64,000 nt of DNA from Trichoplax adhaerens. Its lineage: Eukaryota > Placozoa > Uniplacotomia > Trichoplacea > Trichoplacidae. The stretch covers positions 3,055,826 through 3,119,825 of the forward strand of contig NW_002060950.1 in assembly GCF_000150275.1 (NCBI RefSeq), in the 5' to 3' direction. Of this stretch, positions 38,701-51,300 are shown in pieces (the stretch's first letter is position 1; every line of letters starts with the position of its first letter). A program made the translations under genes and the position numbers. The notes under the pieces are model-generated. The model saw only the letters and a list, made by a program, of their open reading frames with translations, made no database searches and was not told the DNA's origin.

Positions 38701-41700
38701 AAAAGTGCTTTTAAGAAAATGACTAATGATGATATTGCAATCACTGACGGCAAATACTTTGGTTGTAAGAAAGTTTATCATATTCCATTCTTAAGTTCTG
38801 ACCGGTCATTACAAGTTAGTGTTAATTCGATAAATATAAATTATCCGATCTTTTTCGTAAACCTATCACTTATCCTATTATTAAATATCAGTAGCTTTGT
38901 TGCTATAAGAAATGTTTTCACTTTCTTTACTATAGTCGCTGAAAGCTAAACTACTAGAATGTCTACGTCTTGCTAGCAAAGCTCAAATGAATTCAATAGC
39001 TATACCTGTGATAGGAATTGATGAAAATCATTTACATTATAATCAAATAGCAAGAGAAACATTCCGTGTCATTATAAACTTTGCTCAAGAAAATCAAAGT
39101 TCGCAAAAACTAATCCTAATACAAATTGTTATCGACAATAACGCAAGATGTCATCAGGCTTTCCAGAAGGTTTTGAAAGCAGTCAACGAGCAACAATTAA
39201 GCCTAGACGAAAATACTGAAATTTCACTTATAACACAAAATTTTAACCAGACAACAAAAGAACAGAGTCCGCTATCGAATGCTGTCTTTATAGCAGAGTG
39301 TGATAACTATCAAGAATCATGTAAAGTATGCGTGGAATATGGTACAACCCTGCACACCGAAAGTCAAGTTTTAATCGACATTACAAATTTGTGTAGTCAA
39401 CACTTGATATCGAGTAAATTAACGGAAAATTTTCGATTTCCGACATCTGACCATACTTCAGAAACGATACAATTCGATCCTAGTTGTACAGAAACACCGC
39501 AATTATGTCAAGTTTGCCCCTACGGATTAATAGCCGGTTTTGGTGTTTTATTAACTTGCCTTAATGCAAGTGGTAGAAAATCAATCTTATGTCCCTTATT
39601 AAATGTCGATTTTAGTAGGGAAGATATACACAAATTGATATTGAAGTATGAATTATTCTTAAATCAGCATAAATCACATAAAAGTAAAATTAATTGTATT
39701 CGTTTCTTAATGGGTCAAAAGCAGCGTGCTTTAGAAACTGCTACTTGGATTCGGCAGTATATCAGACAAAATCCAAAATTGCAATGGAAAATCACTCACG
39801 ACATTCATGAAGATGTTGATGGTATTAAGATTTTGATTGCTGCATACGATCAAGAGACGATCTTTAAAATTCAATCGAAGATAGAAGAATGTGTTCCATC
39901 GTGGACTACTCAAATTCTTCCGGTTGATAATTACATATGTAATATGGAAAATGATCACTGGCATCGTTATGCACTTGAACTATGGTGCAAATACAACACC
40001 TTCATTAGTAGAAAACCTAAACAAGATTCTAGTAGGAATTTACTACTTTACGGCTTCAACAACGATATAACCAACGCAATATCAGAAATTCGTCAACTCA
40101 CAAAGTTAAAATTAGAGCAATTTGCTATAAAAGAAGAGCAAGAATTGAATGTCAATTCTGTCGCATGGGTACTTAAAGTTGGCAATATAAGCTATCCTTT
40201 CGATCAAAAATTAAACTACCAAATAGAAAAAAACTACAAGAATTTTGAAAAAACTAAAAATTGCCAACGTATTAATAACTTTAGCTTTTATATCAGAGCC
40301 ATAGATTACAAAAATATGAAGATAGAAACAAGATATGATTGGCAATATAGTATAGACAGAATTATTTACCAAGGTATTTACATGAACACTCTAGATCTGT
40401 AATATAATGAAGATATTTCTTTAAAAAAAGTTGGGCTCATTGCCTGGAGTACGTGATCGCATTTGCTTCATAAAACTATTTCATAGATGACTGGTAGCAC
40501 AGATTTATTGTTAGTAAAATTATACCTTTATTTTAATCTTGGATGACAAGGATTGAATTATGTAGGGCGATACCTTAAGTGTGTTTCTGTGGGTTAGTTC
40601 AAATATTCGGTCAGTTTATATTCGACATCTAATATATATAGGTATTTTTAATAAGACAGAACATAATGTCTTTATGTATTGCAGCTCAATGCTACTCGTA
40701 TTCCTAAAGTACTACACGAAAATTTTCGTTCATGCTAAAAAAAGTAGCAGATTTGTATGAAGTAGTAGTGTACGAATATGTTGGTATGCCAGTTTGTCAC
40801 GAAGCTGGTTCGTGACAAAGATAGTGTAAAACAAATCTCTAAATTACTATAATCTCCGGGATTCAGTATCCCTTAACTATCCCTCAAGAATTTAGACGCC
40901 TTTGACTCTACGTTAAACTCAACTAGACAATTGAGAACTACTTTATTCAACTATCTGACGGGCTTATATACCCTTCTACAGAAGCTAACATTCATGAGTC
41001 ATCTTATAAAAATACTTAGGTGAGAACATTTACTAACTAATTTTTCACAGTCGGACTACAACATGTCCATTCACAGAATCGTTTCAGTGCACATTACAGC
41101 ACAGCATTAAATTTACTGTAACATATTTATAACTAGAGTAATCCCTATTGTAAGTAACTAGTTGTAATATATTATCACTATATTATATTAACCAAATTTA
41201 GATAGCTATTTCTTCACGGTAGTTCGTACCGTGACACAGTTTTTAAGAATTCCATAGCCGCTGCTTACTGCATATTTCTGAACATACGAGTATGATACGA
41301 TGAAGTAATGTATATAGGTAATGATTTCCTTCATTATATTATAGAAGATATCGATGTGCCGGATTATTGGCAATATGACTCTATTGACGAAGTCAAATAT
41401 GGACCTCCTCGGATTATGGATGTGGTAAATGAGAAAGAGCGAAAAGAATTATTTGATCTCATAGGATCACGAGGCATTAAAGTTACTAAATTTCAGCGAG
41501 TGCAAAATTGGAATTTATATTATCATTTTCAACAGAGAAAAAAAGAAATAGAAGCTTCAGTGATTAAATATAAGGCTTCAGTGCCCGTTGAAAGGCGTTT
41601 ATTTCATGGAACCAAGAGTCAAAATGTTGAAAATATTTGTAGAGCAGGATTTGATATTAATAACTGTGGTAATGCACTAGGTGAGGGCAATAAAATTAAT

Positions 41701-42610
41701 TTCTACTAAGTGAAATTCTAGTAAAAGCTGACTTATATCAGAGTAGGACAAATTTGTAATTATGAGAATTACAGCTCAAATAAAATACTGGCATAAAATA
41801 AATTGAAGCAAAACGTTAATGGAGCGAGAAACCTATCGTTCATGTCTCAGTGAATTGTAGTTGTCTTGCTATTGTTAGATATTGAGCTAATTCAGAGACT
41901 AATTATTTTCCAAGACAACACACGGACGTCAGTATCTAAAATTAAAAGAGATTTGCAGAATATAGAAATCTTCGATTTTACTTTTATCCTACATGCTATC
42001 ATATCTAAGGTTTTGCTTTATTTTATATCTATATTTTCGTAGTAATCGAATCATAAATTAATAATCTAACATACAACTACTAGAACTTAAAATAACGTAT
42101 TCTTTATTGCAATTTAAGGATAGCTAATGGCAAAGAATTATTACCACTTTATCCGATTAATTTTAGTACTGAGTAACAGTATTATAATATCAAATAAGAG
42201 TAGAATGTCTAAAAGTAGTTCTATATCTAAAAAGCTATTTAAAATGATAATTTATTGACTTAATTTACTAAATGGCCTATAAAATCACTAATAGTTGTTC
42301 TTCAATTAAAGATCGTATTATTGATTATGTTGTTATCATTACTACAGGTTTTTTGTATGGTAAAGGAGTCTACTTCGCAAATCAGCCGAAAAAGGCCTTA
42401 CGTTACGGCAATAAGTTATTACTTGTTCGCGTCTTAACTGGAATTTATGCCCAATCTAACTGCAGAGATAAACCTAACTTGCAAACAATTCCCGGTAGTC
42501 CAGCAAAACGCGTTCATTCTTCTGTTGATCAGTTTCGTAATCCAACGATTTTTGTTATCTCTAATGATAATGCAGCTTATCCAGAATACATTTTGCATGG
42601 GTACTATTAA
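32756..42610 (+). CDS. Paralogue D: RRM - KH-like - macrodomain - Cys module - WWE - ART (PARP14-like)
   Basis: Exons: first one ending 32828 (5' limit unsure), 33135-33347, 33607-33700, 33818-33888, 34197-34303 (or longer), 35756-36887, 38318-38498, 38599-38814, 38936-40373, 41318-41680, 42348-42610. Phases agree from 33135 on. RRM: strand PITIHVSRLP, helix VECIHCFSQAGEIID, RNP1-like ISLTYKDD. KH-like modules fill 35756-36887. Macrodomain: VDAIVNSV, KKVYHIPFL, IPVIGIDEN. Cys module: C-x2-C-x20-C-x2-H then VCPYGLI. WWE: VAWVLKVG, LNYQIEKNY. ART: VERRLFHGT, YGKGVYFA, NDNAAYPEYI, keeping the His-Gly motif and the Tyr. The residue at the catalytic Glu of PARP1 looks hydrophobic, as in mono-ADP-ribosylating PARP14 relatives; that register needs an alignment. 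Best candidate for an active enzyme in the cluster. A second usable last exon lies at 45675-45931. Confidence 0.78.
36888..38317. other. Large intron of paralogue D
   Basis: 1.43 kb between the KH-like exon and the exon leading into the macrodomain. Paralogue A has two linker exons at this place (4624-4785, 4985-5176); I find no clear counterpart here. Confidence 0.5.
40795..41236 (-). mobile_element. Solo LTR 3 (442 bp, TSD CAGTT) inside an intron of paralogue D
   Basis: CAGTT at 40790-40794 and 41237-41241 flank a segment with ends TGTCACG...CGTGACA. Each end also forms a local hairpin: tttgtcacgaa/ttcgtgacaaa near 40794, and cacggta/taccgtg near 41215. On the minus strand a TATA motif (gggtatataagccc) is followed within about 25 nt by AATAAA. 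It lies in the intron 40374-41317 between the WWE and ART exons. Similar in sequence to the segment at 63401-63892. Confidence 0.85.
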
Positions 42611-44380
42611 TTCTTTTTAGGCTTAGATCTGTTTGCAGGATCTATCTTAGAGTAACCGCTGAATGTAGTATTGTTAATTAAAATGATTTAAATTTTCTTC
42701 CGAGCAGGTCGATATAACTGTAGAAACAGGCGCCTGATATCGAGATTAACTATCGACAATGTCGAGTACGATAACTTCGTAAAATGAATAGAAGAATTTG
42801 CCTGTAATCATAATAGCATTGTTCAATTTCAATTTATGATTAGGATCTATCCAGAAAGCGATAGTACTTAGATTAAAAGATGTGGTAATAAAAGCAATTA
42901 ATCTATTCTAGCTAATCTATAAATCTACTGTACACAAAATGGTAACAATCTCACTCAAGGTAGAATTTAAAGAAAGTTTTCATTTCAAGGTTTTAAAATA
43001 GTGAAGTAATAATTAACCAGTAAGCAAATGTAAAATAAGATATCTTGAACTAGATTCAAATTGCCAGCTCCTGTCGTTAGTTCTTAGATAAATATGTATA
43101 GCTCAATGCATATACTACAATAAGGTTACCTAAAATCAAGCATAAATCCCTAAATAAAGCATTTAAACCATCATCAAAATATATAAGGTCGCAAGAATCG
43201 AACTGTTCAGGATATGATCACGCTCCTATTAATGGTATCGGGTATCATTATGATTACAGTGCACTTATTCACATATATCTTACGCCCTTAGCTAACGGAC
43301 TACCGGTTCTATTACTTACTAATAGTGTCTGATAGTTATCGAATAATATTAAGAGTAAATATTCTTCTAATATTAGAAATATAACAGATCTTTCTTTGAA
43401 ATAAAGAAAAAGTACGTGACAATATTGTGCACTACATTCTTAATTAATTGTATAGAGTACTAACAGATCTTCAGACTTTCAAGTAGACAAAATGGCGTAG
43501 ATATATAATCTGTTTTACCGCTATCATATATTCTGTACCTTGAAAATTCCGATAAATGTGGATGATTTCCATAATTTTGAGAGTCTTTTCTAAAAGTCAA
43601 TCTGCAAGACAAGACTTGAAAGTGTATTTAAGTTCTTTAGCCTTCTAGAAGTTCATTACATAGACGATTGCGAGTAGTTTTGCATGATCTTTTCGTTTTG
43701 CTACAATTTAAAGAATTTAATATCTATGTTTTATATTGACAGTGAGTTTATTCGTAATCACATAAATTACACTTATATGATCATGCCCTTTTGAATTTTC
43801 TTCATGCCAAAACATACCATAACTTGCTATAGCTGTAATATATAAATGGAATTGATTCTTAAAAATATGTACAATGTCCAAATGCTTTAAAATTCTTTCT
43901 TAAACAAGGAATTTGATTATTCTATTACTGAGCCAAATTGTCGCGTATTTATATTTCATTTTAGTCTAAACATAATCTTTAATATATTAGTATAGACATT
44001 TTGCATTGTATCAAATATAGAGATAACTTTACATTCTATTACAATTACAATTATACTGAAATATAGCTTGTTATGTTTAGTTAATTGTAGCACCTACAGT
44101 CTTCGCTATTTCATACAATCATTTTATTATTACTTTGTCTGTTTATGGTAAATATCATATTTAATTCTGCTGTCCTGCTCTCTGCATGCATTCTTATCTC
44201 TTAATATATAAATATAGATTATTTCTGCCTCAGATTTGTTAGTTACACTTGTTAGTGTTAGATAATATTATTAATTTTCAATCAAAATATCTAGTTCGAT
44301 ACACGCATCATGTGTACAAACTTACAATAAATAAGTACATTTGATAATTTTGCAGTTTAGATAGCGTCGCTAATAAATAA
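42611..44380. other. Region between the alternative last exons of paralogue D (left part)
   Basis: If the downstream ART exon is used, this is intron; otherwise it is 3' flank. AT-rich, with no open frame of note and no second copy of the upstream ART exon (41318-41680) seen. Confidence 0.45.
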
Positions 44381-44385
44381 GTAGG

Positions 44386-44779
44386 TGTGACGGAGCTCTA
44401 TCCGAAATGAATAATATTTTGATCTAATATGTGTAATAATGTTACTATGGAGGTTACCGATCTCGGCAACAACCTAGTTGTTAATTGAATTTTGTTATTA
44501 ATTATCGTAGTAGAATACAGCGTGACACATGAAACTATATATAAGCTTGAATATTACTTTTTAATCTCAGTTCCACTGAGGCTAACGTAGGGTACACTGG
44601 TACAAACGTAAGCAAGCTAGTAATAAATGTATTTATTAACCTAAACCTATCGTTTTGACTTGATTACTATAGTATAGGAATAAGTTAGTTTTCTCTTACT
44701 GAGGATCTCCAGACTTAGTCGGAGAACCATAAGGTAGATAGACTAGTTTAGGTACGTTCACGAAAGATGTTTTGTGACA
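44386..44779 (+). mobile_element. Solo LTR 4 (394 bp, TSD GTAGG)
   Basis: GTAGG at 44381-44385 and 44780-44784 flank a segment starting TGTGACGGAG and ending TTTTGTGACA. It has a TATA motif (actatatataagc near 44535) and AATAAA near 44625 on the plus strand. The 3' end forms an imperfect hairpin, gttcacgaaa/ttttgtgac. It sits between the two alternative ART exons of paralogue D. Confidence 0.82.
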
Positions 44780-45674
44780 GTAGGCCATAGCACTAAAAGA
44801 ATAAAAGCATTATCCACACCTAGAAGAACTATAGTTACTTTACTTTAATAAATGGAAGAGCAAAAAATCAAGGAAATATACCGACTAATAGAAACGTTTT
44901 GTAATAGCTTGCAAAGCTGTATAAAGAGATAGAGCTTAAAATATCATTATAGGATATATGAGTCAAGTTCGATACCTCAAATTAAAACGTTAAGATATTA
45001 GTTAGGAATTTAGGATCTAGCAAAAATTGCTGAATGCACGACATTTTATAGAAATTATTGCAGCAATAAAGCTAATTAAATTGCATCCTATTCAGAATTT
45101 CGTTTACTCATAGAAGGTTCTGAATACATGCTGTTCTGTAGCTAAAAATAAATTGTAAATTTTAATTAAAAAATTAAAATTTACTATTTATTTCGTAAAA
45201 GTGAATGATAGTGAATTAAATACAAAGCCTCTGTCGTAATGTAAGGATAACTAGAATGAATTCAAAGTCCAAAATTCTATATTATTGAAACATACAGAAG
45301 ATGGATATGATAATCTCGAGCGTCTATAACCTAGCAATATTTTATGTCTGTTTGTTTATTGACTAAGTTACAATATCAGCGATTTATAAATTAATTTCAT
45401 AATCTTACAATTAGAATTAGCCATTGGACACCCTTAACTTCAATTTAAGAACATAAATTTACATAAAGATATAATTACCTTATCTTGTTGATTGTAAAGC
45501 TTTAATCCGATGAAAACAACACGAGGAAATTTGATTGAAGGCGATTACGCTCCGACTACTATGTATTACTACCTGACAACACATTAGCTTATCAATTCTG
45601 ACATAACGTTATTAACATGTGTATTTTAATTAAACAATGAATTAGTGCTTACAATTAATTTATTCATTTTATAG

Positions 45675-45931
45675 GGAGTTTGCATGGTACAGGAACCTAT
45701 TTCGCATATCAGCCTCAAAAGGCCTTACAATACGGCAATATGTTACTATTCGTTCGTGTATTAGCAGGAATTTATGCAAAATCTACCGGCAAGGACAAAC
45801 CTAATCTGCAAAGGATTCCTGAGAGCCAATCAATACGCGTTCATTCTATTGTAGATAAAGCACATCATCCAACAATTTTCGTTGTCTCTAACGATAACGC
45901 AGCTTATCCGGAGTATTTTCACTTGTCTTAA
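45675..45931 (+). CDS. Second copy of the ART terminal exon (alternative last exon of paralogue D)
   Basis: An AG acceptor ('cattttatag') precedes an 84-codon frame ending in TAA that is clearly homologous to the 42348-42610 exon: HGTGTYFAYQP against YGKGVYFANQP, DKPNLQRIPESQ against DKPNLQTIPGSP. Both exons start with two bases completing a codon, so either can join the donor at 41680. The Tyr of the ART site is kept. The end differs: AYPEYFHLS here, AYPEYILHGYY upstream, changing the residues at the third catalytic position. No upstream half of the ART domain lies between the copies, so it is either a mutually exclusive last exon or a decaying duplicate that is still open. Confidence 0.72.
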
Positions 45932-46672
45932 TATTGATCATTTAGGTTTAGATATCACTACAGAAGACATAGCTTAGAAAATGATAACATGTCAACGTAA
46001 TTGATACGGTGCAATAAACGTTAGTTTAATGATCAGTACAAAAATTTAAATGTAATGAAAACTACTAATTAGTTTAATATGACGTGCCAGATAATTGTAT
46101 AGGAAGTCATAATCACAGATACTTATCAGACATACGTATTATACTCTACAAATGTTTCGTCTATATTATCGTCTATGTTCCTACAAGCTGTTCTTACCCA
46201 ATTTTTTCTTTATATTGAGATAATAAGTCCATTAACTCTTTCTAGATTAGGGATGCTTTATTGTACGCAAACAAATATTATAATTTAGATAAATAATAAA
46301 ATATTATTATCTAATTACATTTGGATTTATACTGAGTCATGCAGTGTCGATTTATTTTGGTGATACAAATGTAAATCAAGACCTTATTTCTGTAAGATAG
46401 TCCAAGTTCATCGACATGATCTCTGCTATAGCAGGACGACCGATAATGATTAATTATCCTTAAAGATGCGTGATGCAGAAAAAATACTTCAGACCAAAAT
46501 TTTATTTCTTTAACCATTTTAGATTAGTATGACTCAATTCAGGCACTGATAGTAGATAGATGCTTCTAATTATTGTTTTATATTATTTAGTCCACTCATT
46601 TCTACACGTGGATCCATTCAATCCCGATAATGGATATCAATGGCTACAATTTCGTGCAAATAATAGAACTAC
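45932..46672. other. 3' flank of paralogue D
   Basis: AT-rich sequence between the alternative ART exon and a solo LTR. No gene seen. Confidence 0.45.
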
Positions 46673-46677
46673 CGTAC

Positions 46678-47305
46678 TGTCACAAAACAGCTTTGCAACA
46701 AGATAACGCAATATACGATGAATAAGTCAATTCCTTGAACCACGTATCAAGGAACGATATCTGCACTATCACGAACACTTTTGCTCTTCTAGCAGACTAC
46801 ACAAAGACTTAAACGCCTCGTATTTTACGTTAAACACCAAGTTGGATAATTCTTTATTTCACAATATACTGCATTTATATACTACTTCTCAATAGTTCAT
46901 GAGTCATAGTTAATACAATTAACATTACAATCATTTACTGAATTAGATATTAATTTTAGCTACTGCTCCCTTAATGCAGACAACAGTATTTACGAACATA
47001 GACATGTAATGACTAATACAGAATAGTCAGATTACGATCTGTCCTATCACGGAACATTTCCATGATAATTTACAGTCTACCATAAGTAAATTACAATCAC
47101 AATGATTCGAACTGTAAGCAGATGATTTGCATTCCCTATTATAACTATTAATTTCAGTATGTGTATAAGTGTTACTGTCATAAAAAGTCAGTGCTATATT
47201 AAAACCCAGTATATCCAAATTAGAAGTTAACTAAATAAGGATAGTCTAATAGAATTATCCTAACATAGATATTTCTACTGTAATACAGTATATAACACTG
47301 TAACA
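46678..47305 (-). mobile_element. Solo LTR 5 (628 bp, TSD CGTAC)
   Basis: CGTAC at 46673-46677 and 47306-47310 flank a segment whose sense (minus) strand runs TGTTACAGTG...TTTTGTGACA. A TATA motif (tatataaatgc near 46875) is followed by AATAAA near 46860 on that strand. Near full-length similarity to solo LTR 1. The conserved antisense 63-codon frame (47027-47218) is judged non-coding. Confidence 0.85.
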
Positions 47306-47310
47306 CGTAC

Positions 47311-48380
47311 CTAAGATTGCATAAAAATGCCTTGAAAATCATTACAGTCGCTATATCTCTAATTTAAGTCAGAAATCCATGTACTTTATACCGTATATCT
47401 GTTTAAATCTATTTAAATTCATTAATAAAGTAGTATTAACTATTAAATAACGATTACTTCGTTATAATAAAACGATATTAAAATTAAGAAGTAAGTGTAC
47501 TGTATTTAATTCTTGAAATTTGAGAAATACTTCACTAAAAATTTTAGCGTGGCCAAGCTACTATATAGTATTATTAAGTTTGCTTAAGACCTACCCTTAC
47601 TAGCTAAAAATTACGGTATGTTTTGGTAACCTTAGCTATTATCTTTGAAAAATCTGTTAAGCTTTGGCTGTATTGAAGTTTTCAATTGCATGTTAACACA
47701 ATTGTAGCAAGTAACCACTGATAACATTTATGAAAATCCCAAATCTTGTAATTTACATAATGTTACTCTTTAGTGAGAGCGGATTTCATACTAAAACATA
47801 AAACATATAGAAAAAGCATCGCAATTTCTAACAGACAACATGGCTCTTCATTAGATATCAAGTATATATATAATAGAAAACAATTATTCAATTAGGTCAG
47901 GAAACATCAATAATTACTATTTAATAATCGTTAAATATATCATTACGTAAATATAAAAATAGTTTTACCTTTAATTATTGTAATGATCTCAGCTGATTGT
48001 AGTAGTACAGTATGTGGCTAATAGGGTCAAACGGCGCACTTGAACTATTTCTAGTATGAGACTGTAACAGCAGAAGACTATGACACGGTCATTACAATTT
48101 ATATAAAGCTAAAAAAGCGTAACAATATATTTAATAATTTTTAGTTCTATATACAGTTGTACGATCAATCGTAGGACAAAAGCTTTCAATATCCTATTGC
48201 TTGTGCATTATTCAATATATAAAATTTTAATAAAGATATTTTTGGATTTCAAAATATCGTATGTATAGTGCTTTTTGTCGTTAAATGTCCTAGTATCATG
48301 TTTGAGCTTCAATGACTAATATAAACTATTCCATGACAATAATTCTATATTCCTGAATTCTGAGCACTCTCCGAAGTGAG
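47311..48380. other. Gene-less stretch downstream of AP5B1
   Basis: AT-rich, presumably the AP5B1 3' UTR and flank. No other feature seen. Confidence 0.45.
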
Positions 48381-51300
48381 TCATGATACTAATTTTTCAA
48401 ATTTATGCAAATAATCATCTACATATGTTAACAATTTCCAATAATCGGTAGCAATTACAAATTTTATGTAGTGATCTAAATGATGATAACATTTCAGTAA
48501 AACATGATATTGAGGCGGAAGATACCAGCCAATCCAGATCTCATCTGCAAAATTTTGATATTTAAATTTAAAAGAAAGACTAATCATATACTTGGAAATT
48601 AAAACAATACACCTTAGAGACGAAATTTAATAATTACCAGTTTGATCAATAACATAAACAGAAAGTGTTGATACCAAAGTATCCTGCAATTCTTGAGAGT
48701 CAGCTTGATTTAGACAGCAAATTGATATTGCACCAAGTTTTCCATCTCCAGCCCTAATAGAAATTTTTTCATGACAAAACTTAAAACAATTTGAAATCTC
48801 TAACAAGTATGTATTATAATACATTTTGCATTGGTTTCCTTCAATGTATGACCACAGCTGCTCGAAAAGGATTCTTTTCGAAAGGACCTCATTATCATTC
48901 TAAAGATAAATGGAAGACACTTGATATTCATATCGTTAAGAATATATCCTTAACTAATTGCAGAAGTTACAAATTATAGCCATAACCAAGATCATCTTTT
49001 GATATTAAATCTGAACATACTATAAAGTAATCTGTTGGCAAAGCTAAAGGAAGAATAACATCTTGAAATTCAATGGATAATGGATCCAGCGGGGCAATAC
49101 ATGTTCTATTTTCGTTGTCGGTAACTGTAGCTCTTAAAGAAAGTATATACGCGTAAGTTATCAGTAACTTATTATCACATAGCAAAGAAGCTAAGTAATG
49201 AGTTCTTAAAATAACTTACTTAATATTCAACGTGCATGGCAAAGGATCAACACTTTGAATCTTAAAAAAAACCGTTTGACAACCTGTGCAAATGAGCGTA
49301 CAAATCAATTTTGAAGTTACAATAACCAAAATATGAACATTTTATCAAAGGCTTGCAACTATTTTCATAACAGAGCGATTTTATAACATTATTCACCTGG
49401 GTTAGGTGCGCTAGATATCTCCTTCGATAGGAATGACACTGTAACATCTAGTCATCAATGGGAAAATTATCACTTACAATATAGTTGGTGACAATGCAAC
49501 TTTACAAACGCTAAAAATTTCTCTGCAAGTATTGAAATAATTACTATCCTCATACCATTAACGCTTTTGTAATTGCTATTGCTTTCTAACTCCAGTACAA
49601 TAGCAACATACTTCTTTTCATAGTCAACGGCTAAATCTTCCTTCTATTTTGTGAAAGATAAATACTAATTCAATCTTAAAAATAAATTATACTGCATACA
49701 GTAGAAGACAATAACGTCAATATGTATATTTGAACCAAATCAGCTTGATTTACATATCCAATTAAGAGATCGAATTAATCCTATACTTACGTAATAGATA
49801 AAACATTCAACATTTATTGTCCACAACTCTTCCGAGCTAGTTAGTTGTTTAAAGTAATGATCTAATAAACCTATTAAGTTTTAGTAAGGGCCTGTGTCAG
49901 TAGATGCCTATTACTGCTAGATATATTATGGTTATGACAAACACAAACCTTCTTCTCGTACAATATCTCCGTAACTTATAACTAAGCGATCGCGTTTGCT
50001 ATTAAAATCGACTGCTGTATACATATTTTTAGGAACCCTATCGGTATGCCAAGAATCCAGGTATAAATTATGAGCATCTTTAACATCAGATTAAATACAA
50101 AGACAGCCTAATTTTTCACATAAAATGACAGCAATAGCTTACTTTGCCAATGATATTCCTAAATCGTCGACTTCTATGACCGGCAAATCAACTTCTTTTG
50201 ATAGTTTCGAGATATCGTCTATTACCATAAAAACAATCTTTATGCTAGTAATCTTAAAATGCTACTAAGTTACCAAACGTTGGTGTACAATAGCAAATCT
50301 TACCTACTACAATTTTTGAAATTAATTCTAACTGATTATTACTTGAACCTGCCGACAGAATAGTTCTCAACTATAATAAGAATTCGAATAATTGTCCACA
50401 ATGTAAATTTAACCGTCAGACCAATGAATCATGTAAAATAATTTACCTTATCATTAGAAACGCTTGTTAGCAAACAATAGTACATATACGCTTGATCTTT
50501 AATATCTTAATAAAACGTGTTAAGAATAAACTTTTTGAAATATGAGGATTATCAACTACTAAAACTTATGATTTGAAATAGCGAGAAAGTAAAAGGATAC
50601 CAACATCATTAAAATAATCTTTCATCTTCATCAAAACTTCACATAAATCTATAAAAACAGTACATCTTGCATTAGCTAAATATATTTTTGCGCTATTCAT
50701 ACACATATTTCTATAAAAAATTTCTCTTGTTACCTTTCAATATGTATGTCGTATCATGGTTTATCATTATGCAACGGCAAATAGAAAGTACTGCTTGACC
50801 AGTTTTCCACATGCCAAACTGACATATATCACTGGTTTCAAGAAGATTTTGAAGAAATTGCACGATAACCTTTATATAACAATTTTTAATATCATTGAAT
50901 TACAGATATAAATAGTAATTATTTATCTAATTTTACTATAGTTCAACTACAAAAAGCATGTAGATGTTTCGTGTTTAAGTTTCAAGGCAATTATACCATC
51001 GGTTTGATTTCCTTTTCTTGTGCAGAGACTTCTAGCAATCGTAAATGATCTAATAGATTGGGCAATACTTGGGTCATGGGTATTACAGAGGCAATATAAT
51101 CCGTTAAAGATTTCAACACGTTCAGTTGAAATCCGCTAAGTAGAAAAGTAAATTTACACAAAATTATAATTTAACGTGAACATTTTTATCTCTAAAAAAC
51201 ATAGAAAGTAACCGTCTATAATGGCAGGTTTGAATAATTACGGTACCTGCCAGTATGCGTGTCCGAAATGCAACGAATAAAATTTAGTATATGGATTGTG

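Noticed and set aside
43185-43260. tRNA-like patch on the minus strand ('gttcgattc' T-loop look-alike)
   Set aside because: The five bases on either side of the loop do not pair and no acceptor or anticodon stem could be built.
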